NCBI GenBank assembly: GCA_021234155.1
Contig: JAJEKV010000063.1
Location: forward strand, 1,830,947-1,894,946
Reading direction: 5' to 3'
DNA length: 64,000 nt
From: Isoetes taiwanensis
Taxonomy: Eukaryota; Streptophyta; Lycopodiopsida; Isoetales; Isoetaceae
Shown piece after piece: positions 48,775-58,242 of this stretch. The translations under genes were made by a program, and so were the position numbers. The notes beneath the pieces were generated by a model, which did not search any database, was not told the origin of the DNA, and saw only the letters and a program-made list of their open reading frames with translations. Numbering within the stretch: position 1 is the stretch's first letter; each line of letters begins with the position of its first letter.

Positions 48775-49072
48775 TTAGCCTAAAGGGCTGGACTTGAATA
48801 TTTCTAGTTGTGGATTCAACTAGGTTTGCAACCATGGATTTGGTTGTGGTAGATATTTCTAGTTGTGGATTCAACTAGGGTTGCAACCATGGATTTGGTT
48901 GTGGTAGATATTTCTAGTTGTGGATTCAACTAGGGTTGCAACCATGGATTTGGTTGTGGTAGATATTTCTAGTTGTGGATTCAACTAGGGTTGCAACCAT
49001 GGATTTGGTTGTGGTATATATTTCTGATTGTGGATTCAATCAGGGTTGTAACCATGGACTTGGTTATGTTAT
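48775..49072 (+). repeat. 55-bp minisatellite, five units, inverted relative to 45925-46095
   Basis: Five successive units, TATTTCTAGTTGTGGATTCA..CAACCATGGATTTGGTTGTGG, recur at 55-bp spacing. The flanking word CTAAAGGGCTGGACTTGAAT also appears inverted next to the other array (about 46095-46115). This is therefore a second, oppositely oriented copy of the same element's 3' part. Confidence 0.88.
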
Positions 49073-49277
49073 TCTGCCATATAATTCTTGATCGAGGAAA
49101 TAAGTTTATTCCTAAAAACGGAAAGACTAACACGCTTTTTAAAAATTGATTGAAGATCAATTTTGAAAAGGGATCTTTGATAGTTTCCTTTCAGGTGGGC
49201 GATCATGTTTTGAGAAGGGAAGGAATTGATATAGTTTAAGGTTAATAACTTAATAATGGTGATCGGGGGAGTGGCCT

Positions 49278-49594
49278 TGCATGGAACAATATTTATTGAT
49301 ATGATCAAGTAAGAAAGCCATTCAGTATGTCTAAGTCTTGATATTATCAAGGAGAGAGCTAAAAATAAACCTTGACCTTTGTTTAGAAGCAAAAAGGCAA
49401 AAAAGGTGTTGTTACCTATAAATTGAAGGACAACTTTGAGACGCGATTGTTCGGCGATCATAACTCAGAAATCGGCGATCCTTACCTTGTTGGAAAGCCC
49501 TTGAAGTCTAGTTTCCAGATTGGGCTTGGTTGCCTATAGATTCCTTACGGTTTGAAAGTTATGCTCGGAAGGGAAGAATAAAGCATTCGTAACA
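49278..49594 (+). repeat. LTR, plus orientation, left arm of a large inverted repeat
   Basis: About 317 bp running TGCATGGAACAATATTTATT to GCATTCGTAACA are repeated in inverted orientation at 49791-50104 with few differences. It ends in TG...CA form. Confidence 0.75.
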
Positions 49595-49776
49595 TCCTCC
49601 CCCTCCTCGGGATGCAATAAGAAATACCTAAAGATTCTAATCACAATCCTTAAACATCAAATTCATACCAGACAAGAGGTAACCTATTTCCTTAAGATAT
49701 CTTGTGTGCTGCCTAAGCCACTCAAATTTCTAACGCTTCCATCACCCACAGCTCCGCTGGTAAAGACCGGAACTGA

Positions 49777-49788
49777 GCTCTGATACCA
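49777..49788 (-). promoter_or_regulatory. tRNA-Met-type primer binding site
   Basis: On the minus strand TGGTATCAGAGC lies two bases after the LTR end at 49791. This identifies the right arm as a 5' LTR in minus orientation. Confidence 0.7.
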
Positions 49789-49790
49789 AT

Positions 49791-50104
49791 TGTTACGAAT
49801 GCTTTATTCTTCCTTTTTGGGCATAACTTTCAAACCGTAAGGAATCTATAGGCAACCAAGCCCAATCTAGAAACTAGACTTCAAGGGCTTTCCAACAAGG
49901 TAAGGATCGCAAATTTCTGAGTTATGATCGCCGAAAAATCACGTCTCAAAGTTGTCCTTCTATTTATAGGTACCAACACCTTTTTTGCCTTTTTGCTTCT
50001 AAATAAAGGTCAAGGTTTATTTTTAGCTCTCTCCTTGATAATATCAAGACTTAGACATACTGAATGGCTTTCTTGATCATATCAATAAATATTGTTCCAT
50101 GTCA
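49791..50104 (-). repeat. LTR, minus orientation, right arm of the inverted repeat
   Basis: A 314-bp inverted counterpart of 49278-49594. Read on minus it begins TGACATGGAACAATA and ends ATTCGTAACA and is followed by the primer site. The 200 bp between the arms would be the leader of the minus-oriented copy. No gag follows. Confidence 0.75.
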
Positions 50105-50130
50105 TAAATATACGGTTTCACAAACTATGT

Positions 50131-50690
50131 TCTTGTATCCTTTATCCATAGACCAAAACACAGACTGATATATGTTATTGTTAAGACCCTATGCAACTTA
50201 GCAATTGTCTTGATATTTTTTACCCTATCAACATTATCATGTTATCTATAAACTAAACATTGACCATTTCTTGACTTGGCTCTACCATGTGGGGTTTAAA
50301 ATATACTTTCTTTTGTTCTTCATACATGTAAACCACTACACACAAATTCCAATACACACGTAAATAGAATATTGTGGGCAAAGAATGTGAACTCTCAAAT
50401 ATTTGTACACTGACATGTACAAAAGTAAAGTTTATCGGCAAGCTTATTGGTGCTAAGGTTTTTCCTCAAAAACCTTTTGGGCAGAGTTTTTTAATCCTAA
50501 ACAATAATAGGCCTGATGTGTTCTTTATTTGGGTCTCGTAGGCCTTTTGATCACCATGGATGACAAAACTTAATTTACTTCAAGTCTTTTCAATTCAATT
50601 CTATTTAAATTTGCGTTTGCGCTAAATTCTTGAATTTGTGAAGAATATATAGTATACACTTTTCCATAGCATTTATAAGCTACAAGAAAT
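50131..50690 (+). repeat. Dispersed repeat B, copy 3
   Basis: It matches 28407-28965 along its length, including the LINE-type tail module at about 50453-50585. It starts 27 bases after the minus-oriented LTR. Confidence 0.75.
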
Positions 50691-51198
50691 TTATCGCGGC
50701 GGCCCTAAACCTCTGTCATCTGAGGATTGTGCCTGCTAGCTAAGCAATCACGTCTCTTTTCTGGACTCCTATACTCTTGTTCAACTTGTTACACAAAAGT
50801 GGATTTCCCTTTACAACTGCTAGCATAATCTTCTTCCTTTGTGACTTATTTCTTTTGCAACATATGCCATTGTCTTCCTCGTCATTTTTTAATCATGAGT
50901 TTCTTGAACAATTTATATTATCTGAAAAAAAAATTCAAATTTACTTGAAGAGATGAGCAACTGCACGAGCACTATTTCATTAATTGTTAGCACGTATCTA
51001 GTCTATGTTCTCCCCAAATTGATCAGATAAGTCTAAAGTAAGACATAATGGATGTACCTTTCTTATGTAGCCTAATCTTAAACATATTCAAATTTTAACG
51101 TTTAAGTGTTAGGTATATCTGTTATATATATACAATTACTGTTATCTATCTATCTACTATATCTCTTATATCATCACATATATATGTTCTTATGTTTG
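50691..51198. other. Stretch without recognised gene
   Basis: AT-rich DNA with TATA-type dinucleotide runs near 51125-51185. No coding motif was recognised. Confidence 0.3.
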
Positions 51199-51740
51199 TA
51201 ACACTCAATCCGACCGTTGATCCGAGATCCTACGGCTCACGTGGCTTTGGGAGGTTTGGTACGGTGCATATATGTTTGTCGCGCTCAATATATATCAGAT
51301 ATATATCATAACATATATATGTTCTTATGTTTGTCCTCTTGAATCCGACCGTTGATCCGAGATCCTACGGCTCACGTGGCTTTGGGACGTATCGTGCGGC
51401 CTAGATGGCTTGAGAGTTTGTGTATAGACTATATGTAAGCGATCCTACGGTCCAGGTTGATTCGATCCTGATCGTCGGTCCGAGATCCTACGGCTCACGT
51501 TGGTTTGTGACACATCCTACGGTGCACATGGCTTGGGAGTTATATGTAATCGATCTAATGGCCCAGGTTGCTCTTGATCCTGATCGTCGATCCGAGATCC
51601 TACGGCTCAGGTGGCTTGGCACATATTCTACGGCCCAGATGGCTTTGGGAATTATATATAATAGATCCTACGGCTCATATTGCTTTTATATGGTGAGATC
51701 TTGATCGTTGATCGAGTCTAAGATCCTAAGGCTCATGTTA
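51199..51740 (+). repeat. Degenerate tandem array, five units of about 112-135 bp
   Basis: The core word GATCCGAGATCCTACGGCTC recurs at about 51219, 51354, 51477, 51589 and, decayed, 51709. A second word, GTGGCTTTGGGA or GGCTTGGGAG, and TATATGTAA-type spacers accompany it. Spacing varies between 112 and 135 bp. It overlaps no gene. Confidence 0.75.
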
Positions 51741-51787
51741 AATGCTCGTCCCTTAAAGAAAGGCTTTTAAAAAGTTTTATGTTATTA

Positions 51788-51852
51788 GGGGGATTCGAAC
51801 CCTGGATCTCAACCCCCCAAACCCCCTACTCTAACCACTAGACCAAGCATTA
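51788..51852 (-). other. tRNA-derived sequence (tRNA pseudogene or SINE head)
   Basis: On the minus strand GCTTGGTCTAGTGGTTAGAG carries an A-box and a foldable D-arm (TCTA/TAGA). GGGTTCGAATCCCCC carries a B-box and T-loop. The spacing is tRNA-like, but the acceptor ends do not pair and the anticodon region is G-rich and unpaired. It is therefore not a working tRNA. Confidence 0.5.
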
Positions 51853-51899
51853 GTTTTATAAATAATTCATGTTTCAAATATACTTAAGGGTAATATTCT

Positions 51900-52500
51900 A
51901 ATTAAGATAAAATAGAATATAACATCCTAAATAGTTCTAATAAGTTCTAGAATGTAGGGGAATCCTTCGGAAATGTAAGGGAATAAGGAAATACTTCCAG
52001 AAAGTTCTAGGTTTTGAAAGTTTCAGAATGTTTCAGAAAGTTCTAGAATGTTCTAGAAATTTCTAGAATGTAAGGGAATCCAGGAGAATTAAAGGGAATA
52101 TAAGGAAATCTCATAAATTGTAAGAGAATGTAGGAAAATATTTACAAGTTTGACGGAATTGCTTAAAATCTAGTTGAATCTAAGAGGATCTTCATAATAT
52201 CTAAGGGAATCTAAGAAAATCTTGATGAAATCTTAGAGTTTTTTTTAAGATTTTGCAAAGAGCCACAATAGAATGTTCTAAAATGTTTCATAATAAAGGT
52301 GTACAATATAAATCTTGAAAAAAAAAATGTTCTAGATGCTCAGGACAAGCGCCTCAGTCTAAAAATAGAAAGTGTTTTAGAAATGTTGCACAGATCCAAA
52401 ATAGATTATTTTGGAAGGTTCTAAATGCTCATGGGTAAGCACCTCAATCAAAATAGAAAATTCTAAGAGAATTTAGGGGAATCTTCATGAATGTTAAATA
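51900..52500 (+). repeat. Short-period GGAATCTAAG / TTCTAGAATG repeat DNA
   Basis: The DNA is built from related 10-base words (TTCTAGAATG, GGGAATCTAA, GGAATATAAG) in changing order. Similar DNA (GGAATCTAGAGGAATCTA) recurs at 62938-63080. The pentamer run at 51995-52068 lies inside it. Confidence 0.6.
51995..52068 (+). promoter_or_regulatory. Heat-shock-element-like array (GAAnnTTC pentamers)
   Basis: From 52016 to 52068 eleven alternating GAA and TTC/TTT blocks sit at exact 5-bp spacing. The last seven, from GAA at 52036 to GAA at 52066, are perfect GAA-nn-TTC-nn alternation. Three more perfect pentamers lie at 51995-52007. Heat-shock factors bind such arrays; three units already make a site. 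The nearest start codon downstream is the HSP70-like one at 53013, about 945 bp away. The alternative is that the pattern is a by-product of the TTCTAGAATG repeat DNA around it. Confidence 0.45.
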
Positions 52501-52582
52501 TAGTACATAGAATGTTGAACACAGGGCCTTGCACTGTAAGAACATGCTAAAACTCGAACAATGCGCCGTAGGACGTGTTAGA

Positions 52583-52790
52583 TTCCTTGTATATATACAA
52601 TTATATTTGTGTGTAGATGTGTGTAGACATTTTGATCTCGGCCGTTCATCTCAGATCTGGACGGTCCATGTGAAGCCCCCAAATAAGCCACCTCAAATGA
52701 CCCCTTCATTTGGGGCTTTTGATCTGGGCCCTAGAATGTGCTAGATCAATGGCTTAGATTTAATCGCCCATATTAAATGTAATAATTAAT
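52583..52790. repeat. Palindromic dispersed repeat, copy 1
   Basis: It holds TTGTATATATACAATTATA, a palindromic core around GGCCGTTCATCTCAGATCTG and GGACGGTCC, a hairpin AAGCCCCCAAAT...ATTTGGGGCTT (52674-52719), and GATCTGGGCCCTAGAATGTG. The same order of words occurs at 63549-63735, so both are copies of one foldback-type family. Confidence 0.65.
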
Positions 52791-53012
52791 GCCAACCGAG
52801 TGGCAAGAACCTATAGTTACAGAAATCTCGAGAGAAAGTCTTCGAGATGTTTCGGCAAAAAAATATCTTTGAGATATCTGATTTCTTCAAGCTCTGACTG
52901 CTCTGCTTTGTTCGATAACCCATTCATACTCGATCCGCTCCTCCGGCCAAGTCAAGCTTGGGATCTTGTGTTTTTGTCAAAAATCCGTCTGTTTTTTTCT
53001 TAGATCTTGGAG

Positions 53013-53115
53013 ATGGCCGGAAAGGGTGAAGGCCCTGCCATTAGTATCGATCTTGGTACTACCTATTCTTGTGTCATGATCGTGTTGAGATCATCGCAAA
53101 TGACAAGGGTAACAG
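53013..53115 (+). pseudogene. HSP70 (cytosolic HSC70-type) first-exon fragment
   Basis: ATG at 53013 opens MAGKGEGPAISIDLGTTYSC, the N-terminus of plant cytosolic HSP70 cognate proteins with the ATP-binding phosphate-loop motif IDLGTTYS. About 13 bases are then missing, which shifts the frame. HDRVEIIANDKGNR, the next part of the family sequence, follows in the new frame up to 53115. A GT at 53116 could be a splice donor, although plant HSC70 genes usually carry their intron further down. No later HSP70 part is found in the next kilobases. The family is about 650 residues and only some 35 remain. About 200 bp upstream look like a leader, and the heat-shock-element-like run lies about 945 bp upstream. 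Confidence 0.75.
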
Positions 53116-53730
53116 GTTAGGCATCTGTTGCTTTCCGCAGGGCTTCCTATTTCTTCTGTAGATTCGGCCCATGTTCATTCTGCTTCGAAGTATTTTCTTT
53201 TACCGTAGCATTGCACCTGTATTCAATTGATCCTTCATATGATCTACTTCTAAACGTGAGAAACCGAGCATCGCCAGTACGAGGTCTTTGGTACGACTGT
53301 CCAGGCACAGATTTGGAGAGATAATGCAGCAGGTATTTTATAAGTTAAGAATGGTTTGTTTTTATGAAAGGGCAAATGCCAGACATGATTCTTCAGCTTG
53401 TGTTGCAGGTAATTAATTGCCGAGGGCTCTTGGTTGATGCATGCTTTTATGCATGAAGAACCACAAACAGGTTGTGCTTATTGATGAGGATTTGCTCTGC
53501 GACTTCATTTTGAGAAGGGAATAGGATCTGCCTGTGTTAAATCGAGCCAATATGGGATCTCATATGGCTATTATCCTCTGGTTTCATTTGCAGCGTTTAG
53601 ATCAAAGCATCAGAGCATGCAACATTTTTCTGAAATGTAGATTCAGTGTCTGGCTGGTGCCCAGAGATTTGAACTCAAGAGCACAAAACAGGGTATTTTC
53701 TGCTTCCATTCTTTATAACAACAATTCGGA
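53116..53730. other. Stretch between gene fragments
   Basis: No HSP70 continuation and no other recognised coding was found here. Confidence 0.35.
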
Positions 53731-54213
53731 GTGGCTTCTTATTTTGGATGCCGTTGTGTTCTCAAATCATGCCTTGAGCTGTGGTTTATCCTTTCTCTCC
53801 TTACATCCAGTGCCAGGCTATGGCCTTCTACGACACCTAAGTCATATCTGGGCATCTATTCTATGCACAATGGAAGGTCAATTTCTGTTTCGGCGTTTCC
53901 TACACCACAAATCGATACCAGTGCTCTGGACAGCAAGAGCTTTCTCTTACAGCGCAGGGCATTAGTAGGTCTTGCCTTGGTCTCTGTGCTCTTGGAATAT
54001 GATCCCTCCAATGCTTTGGCCGTAAAACAAGCTCTTCTAGCAGGCAGAATCCCAGGGCTTTCAGCCCCTGATGAAAATGGTTGGATTTATAAAATTTTCC
54101 ACTTTTGGTTTGAAATTGGGAATGGTCTGTTTAATACAAGCAAGCTGATTTCGTAGCTGTATAGACTTCAGGTGTGAGAACTTATCACCGACCAGAAGAG
54201 AAATCTGGTGGGC
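53731..54213 (+). pseudogene. PsbP-domain thylakoid-lumen protein (PPD4-like), two-exon fragment
   Basis: The frame from ATG 53731 gives a plausible chloroplast transit region. It then gives QRRALVGLALVSVLLEY...SNALA, a twin-arginine lumen-targeting signal with a cleavage-type ALA end, followed by GRIPGLSAPDENG. Splicing from the donor at 54080 to the acceptor at 54170-54171 keeps the frame and adds VRTYHRPEEKSGGH. That order matches the start of PsbP-domain proteins of the PPD4 type, soluble thylakoid-lumen proteins related to the photosystem II subunit PsbP. The PsbP domain proper (some 170 residues) is missing, because homology stops at 54213. It is therefore a truncated copy. Identification rests on the remembered family motif, with moderate certainty. 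Confidence 0.55.
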
Positions 54214-54834
54214 ATCATTTCTTCAGGGGGCGGATCCGGCAACGGCAACACATCCGAGCAGTTAGAGCAATTTGCATGCCCTCTTTCTTTATTTTTTGCA
54301 TTAAACTTCGTCCTGCGCTGTGAATAGCCCTGCTTTGCGGTTCAGTGTGGCAAAAGGGCTGAGATTAGAAAGGAGGCAAATCTAGCAGTAAAGATCTTTG
54401 TCTTTACTTTGTTTTTTGCATGATGCAGACGTTCTCGAAAATTACTGTTTTACCTTGGTTGTTGGCAACGACATCGTGCAGAAGAGTAGCCTCAGAGCAA
54501 GCGGCCAAATTTGCTCAAGTAGGAATACGTGTGTTGCAATTGTTGTTATTTTGGCAGCTTTTGAATATCCAAGACTCTAAATTTGTTGGTCTTATTCCTT
54601 AGAAATTCAACCCTGTTCTCTGTTATCAAGAAGGTTTCAGATTATTGACTCCTTTATATGAGCTTGGCATATATCAATATGCATCATAGTATCAGGACAT
54701 GCCTAGACAAGTCTATACAAGGATGCTTTGTAGCTGATCTTTCAGCTCAACCAAGCCATAAAACGGTGAGCTTATTTCCAGTTTGTATTGTTTTTACAAT
54801 AACATTGACCTAGTGATCTCTTTCGTTGTTTGCA
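54214..54834. other. Stretch between gene fragments
   Basis: No continuation of the PsbP-domain protein and no new domain were recognised. It contains TTTGCA-rich intron-like DNA. Confidence 0.3.
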
Positions 54835-54835
54835 G

Positions 54836-54883
54836 GTTGATGATGCTCTTGAGATGCTTGTGCAAATGGCACATCGTGGAGCA
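54836..54883 (+). pseudogene. Glutamate synthase (NADH-GOGAT-like) exon fragment
   Basis: After a good acceptor (TTTGCAG at 54829-54835) sixteen codons read VDDALEMLVQMAHRGA. This is the conserved N-terminal segment of plant NADH-dependent glutamate synthase, next to the nucleophile-bearing glutaminase domain. The following CGCE-type residues are replaced, and no further GOGAT sequence is seen. It is a very short fragment, so chance similarity is possible but unlikely at this motif length. Confidence 0.45.
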
Positions 54884-56390
54884 GGACCAATAAGGGTGAT
54901 GGTGTTGTTTACATAGCATCATGACTTCTTTGATGCATTGTTTATAAGTTGTTATAAGCTAGAAATTTTGCATTCGGATCTAATGACATATTCATTCTGA
55001 TCTGTGATGGTTACAGAATGCCAAGCCAGCACACTTGAGTGATCATTTCAATATTTTGGATTATGAGGATAGAACTTTATGCTGTTGAAAATATTGGCCC
55101 AATATGGCGACGAAAATTAGGGGTGTACAGATAATGAAATTGGTATATGTGCATTAACTTTCCCAACGGTAATATATGGTGTTTTTTATCTTGCTATTTT
55201 CAAGCTATATGGGGCTACAGGCTGCTCAGAGGAATGTAATTGCTCTTTCCCTCGTCAAAGCCTCTTACGAACTGTTATTAATTCCTGGTATGTTCCTGAA
55301 GGAACTTTTTAGTTCGTTTTTGCAAGCCCTGGTGGCTATTCTATGGTTCACTGATACTGCACATGTTGTGTGATTTGGTCCATCCCTAGGTATGATAACC
55401 TTGGATATTCTAACTACTTGCATGAATTGGAGGCTACGGTCATGATCCGTAGACGTCGGGCCTGTGATTCTGTTTGCAAACCCTAGACAGTATCCAGGTA
55501 TTTGCCATAAATGTTCAGACATAAGTTTCTGTTATTATTGAAGCCATTATTCCCTCGAACCTGAATATAATATGGCTGACAAATCCGTATAATACCATTT
55601 TACATCCCGGTAATTTAACACTTGCTTTGCCATCCCAGATTTACCCAAGGCGTGTGTCAAAAGCATATTTGTGGACCAATCAAAATGTTTCTGGCTTACG
55701 TTGCTAATTTTCTCTTCTTTTTCTACATTTTAATTCGAATTTTTGTTGATATTCTTAGGATTGACTTGGATGCATAGCTTGAATGGAGGTAAATTATGGA
55801 GATGTGAATTTTTTTGTTTGCCCCATCATTTTGTTTGCAGATAGAATGATAGGTTAAGTTGATTCGCAGCTCCATCCCGGCATAGTTAAGGTCCTTCAAT
55901 TTATGTTCTCTTGCTTCAAACATTTAATGCAAGTCTGTGCTACTGCTGCCATTACGCAAAGGGAGATGTATGAAGGAACAACCATAGACCTTGAGAAATG
56001 CAGTTCAGAGCGTCTGTGCAAATTAAATGCTAACAAATAGTATTATCCAGCACATTAAGACCAATTCAGAATTATAGATTTTTATTTGCCAACAAAGATT
56101 TCACATCTAACATAAAGAAATTGTTCAGATAGTTCACCGGTGATAGATTGTAAATCTGCAACTCCATTTAATGCAACCTTGTGGCTGACGTTGAGAGTTG
56201 TGTAGTGGATAATGTCATTCTCAGCCTTTTCCTAGGGTTGTATTTATCAGCCTTTTTGGGTTGCCCCTAGGGGGGCAAGCCCTCGTTTGTGTGGGTTTAT
56301 GGCATATTTCAGGTATATGCCAGTATATGCCAGAAATATGCCATGACTGCTAAAAACTTACTATAGGGTGTAAATGTTAGGTCGCCGCTG
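54884..56390. other. Stretch without recognised gene
   Basis: Short frames only (for example 55176-55373). A hairpin TTGCCCC-TAG-GGGGGCAA lies at about 56261-56278, and small ATATGCC repeats occur at 56301-56341. No domain was recognised. Confidence 0.35.
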
Positions 56391-56429
56391 TTGGTGCATA
56401 GCCAGTTTGGAAACCGGCTAACCGTTTGT

Positions 56430-56626
56430 CTCATTCGTTCTGGCGCCCTTCTCTTTGGAGCCTCGGGTTTCACAGGTATCTCTATGGCGAGCCTGTGGTT
56501 AAGGCTTGTGTGGAGGCAGGGATTGATTATTTGGACATTACCGGGGAGCCTGAGTTTATGGAAAGAATGGAAGCTGCGTATCATTCCAAGGCTTTCGAAA
56601 ATGGTTCCCTGGTTATGATAGTATAG
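56430..56626 (+). pseudogene. Saccharopine-dehydrogenase-like oxidoreductase fragment
   Basis: LFGASGFTG (56451-56477) is the nucleotide-binding loop at the N-terminus of plant saccharopine dehydrogenase-like oxidoreductases. In another frame from 56480, LYGEPVVKACVEAGIDYLD followed by ITGEPEFMERMEAAYHSKA matches a segment normally about 100 residues further on. The middle is deleted and the frames no longer agree, so this is a dead fragment. The intact protein has over 400 residues. It lies on the same strand as the neighbouring fragments. Confidence 0.7.
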
Positions 56627-56990
56627 CAGGCAAATAGTGTAAAAGCAGGCATGAATTTGCCATAGTCCACGGTTGACCTTAAAATTTGCAAAGCAGAGCC
56701 CTAAGAGCCCGAAATTGGTCTGTAGGTTTTGAGTCTCGGCCTGCAAATTTCCCCTGTTTTTTAATTTTTTTTTTGAGGCAGAGCTATCGGTTTCTTCTTT
56801 TGCATACGAAAAGGGCCTCTGTTCCCTGCATTTTTTCGGCTTTGCAGTGGCACGATGCATTTTTTCGGATGCAGTGGCTTTGCATCCGTATCTTCTAAGA
56901 GTTTTGGGCAAAAGAATTAGTGGGTGATCTTGCTAAACTTCCATTTTGCACCGCAGGAAATATTGGGTCCAGCTATAATAACTAATTTTT

Positions 56991-58242
56991 GTGCGGGATG
57001 CTCTTCGATCATTCCACCAGGCCACAAATTTGATACCATATCGGATAATAGCAGGATATGCACAATGTGGACTTCGCAAACAGGTTATGCAGCTCATCAA
57101 ACAGATACAAGTGCAAGGTATTGTGCCAAACAGGGTTGGTCTGCTTAGAATTGTTGATTCCTGTTCCAACTTATCTAACATAACTATAGGCAAGATATTT
57201 CATGCTTATCTTCTTTACAAGAAATTTGAGCTAGATATTACCGTTGCAGCCATTATGTGTATGTATGCTAGACATGGTTGCTTAGAGATTTTGGTTGTGA
57301 TTTTTTCAACAGAATGAAACAAAGGAATGTGATCTCATGGACTTCCTTGATTTATTGCCATCTTTGGGTAGGATATGCAAAAGAATCTATTTGGATGTTC
57401 TGGGAAATGAAAATGAAAGTTATGCAACCAGATGAGATTGCATTTTTGGCCATTTTGACTCAGTGTTCTCTTCTTCACCAGGGAAAGGTGATCCATGTCT
57501 GTGTCATCGGTATGGGTTTTCAGTTATATTGGCAATGCACTGGTAAATAGTATGCAAGATGCTTGAGCCTGGACGATATAAAAAAACAGTCTCCTGGACT
57601 AGTTTAATTGCTGCATATGCACAAGATGGGCAGACCAATGAAGTTTCTTACCTTTTCGGAAAAATGCAGGAGGAAGATCTTAAACTAGATGAGGCCACTT
57701 TTGTCTCTATTCTCACTACATGTGCCACCAAGACAAATATGGTACTGGGAAAGTCAATTCATAACTATATTATTGACCATGGTTTTCTGCAAAATGTAAT
57801 TTTGAAGAATTTACTAATAAATATGTGCACAAAAAGTGGCAATGTTGATGATGCATCTCAGGTTTTCAACAATATGCATCAAAAAAATGTCATCTCATGG
57901 ACGACCATGTTAGCAGGATATGCAAGTCATGGGTATGCTTCTACTCTTTATTTCTTTGGACAAATGCAGAAGGCTGGCATCAGACCCAATGAGGTCTCAT
58001 TTCTTTATGTTTTAACTGCATGTAGCCATACAGGTCTGCTTACAGAACGTGTTCACTAGTTTTCCCTTCTCACAAAAGACTATGTCATGAATAGAGCACT
58101 ATGTCTGCATGGTCGATCTTCTTGGAAGGTCTGGGCTGGTAGATGAGGCAAAAGATTTTATAAATAAGATGCCAATTGAACCTGATGATGTTGTGTGGAT
58201 GTTCTATCTTAATGCTTGCAAAATCTGTAGTGATGCAGATTG
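56991..58242 (+). pseudogene. PLS-type PPR protein pseudogene
   Basis: At least six pentatricopeptide-type motifs are readable: IIAGYAQCGLRKQVMQLIKQ, GKIFHAYLL, RNVISWTSLI, TVSWTSLIAAYAQDG...LFGKMQ, GKSIHNYIIDHGF, VISWTTMLAGYASHG and NEVSFLYVLTACSHTG. The final [20 protein letters not shown] (58112-58171) leads into the E-motif start. This is the PLS class, which in plants edits or processes organelle RNA. Breaks include frame changes near 57290-57300 and 57525, a stop at 58057-58059, and a shift before 58097. It ends at a stop at 58240-58242 without an E+/DYW domain. No intron is seen, as usual for the family. The 57559-58059 frame (166 codons) is the best kept part. Confidence 0.85.

Noticed and set aside
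45925-49072. CRISPR-like arrays from the 55-bp repeats
   Set aside because: Units are directly adjacent without unique spacers, and the DNA is plant nuclear. They are minisatellites.
51788-51852. Functional tRNA gene on the minus strand
   Set aside because: A- and B-box words are good, but the acceptor ends do not pair and no proper anticodon stem forms.
55176-55520. Coding exons between the glutamate synthase and saccharopine-dehydrogenase-like fragments
   Set aside because: Short frames on both strands show no family motif and no consistent splice frame.
56933-57030. 5-oxoprolinase-like piece (EILGPAIITN)
   Set aside because: Only about ten residues resemble the family and the following residues do not. 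It is likely chance.
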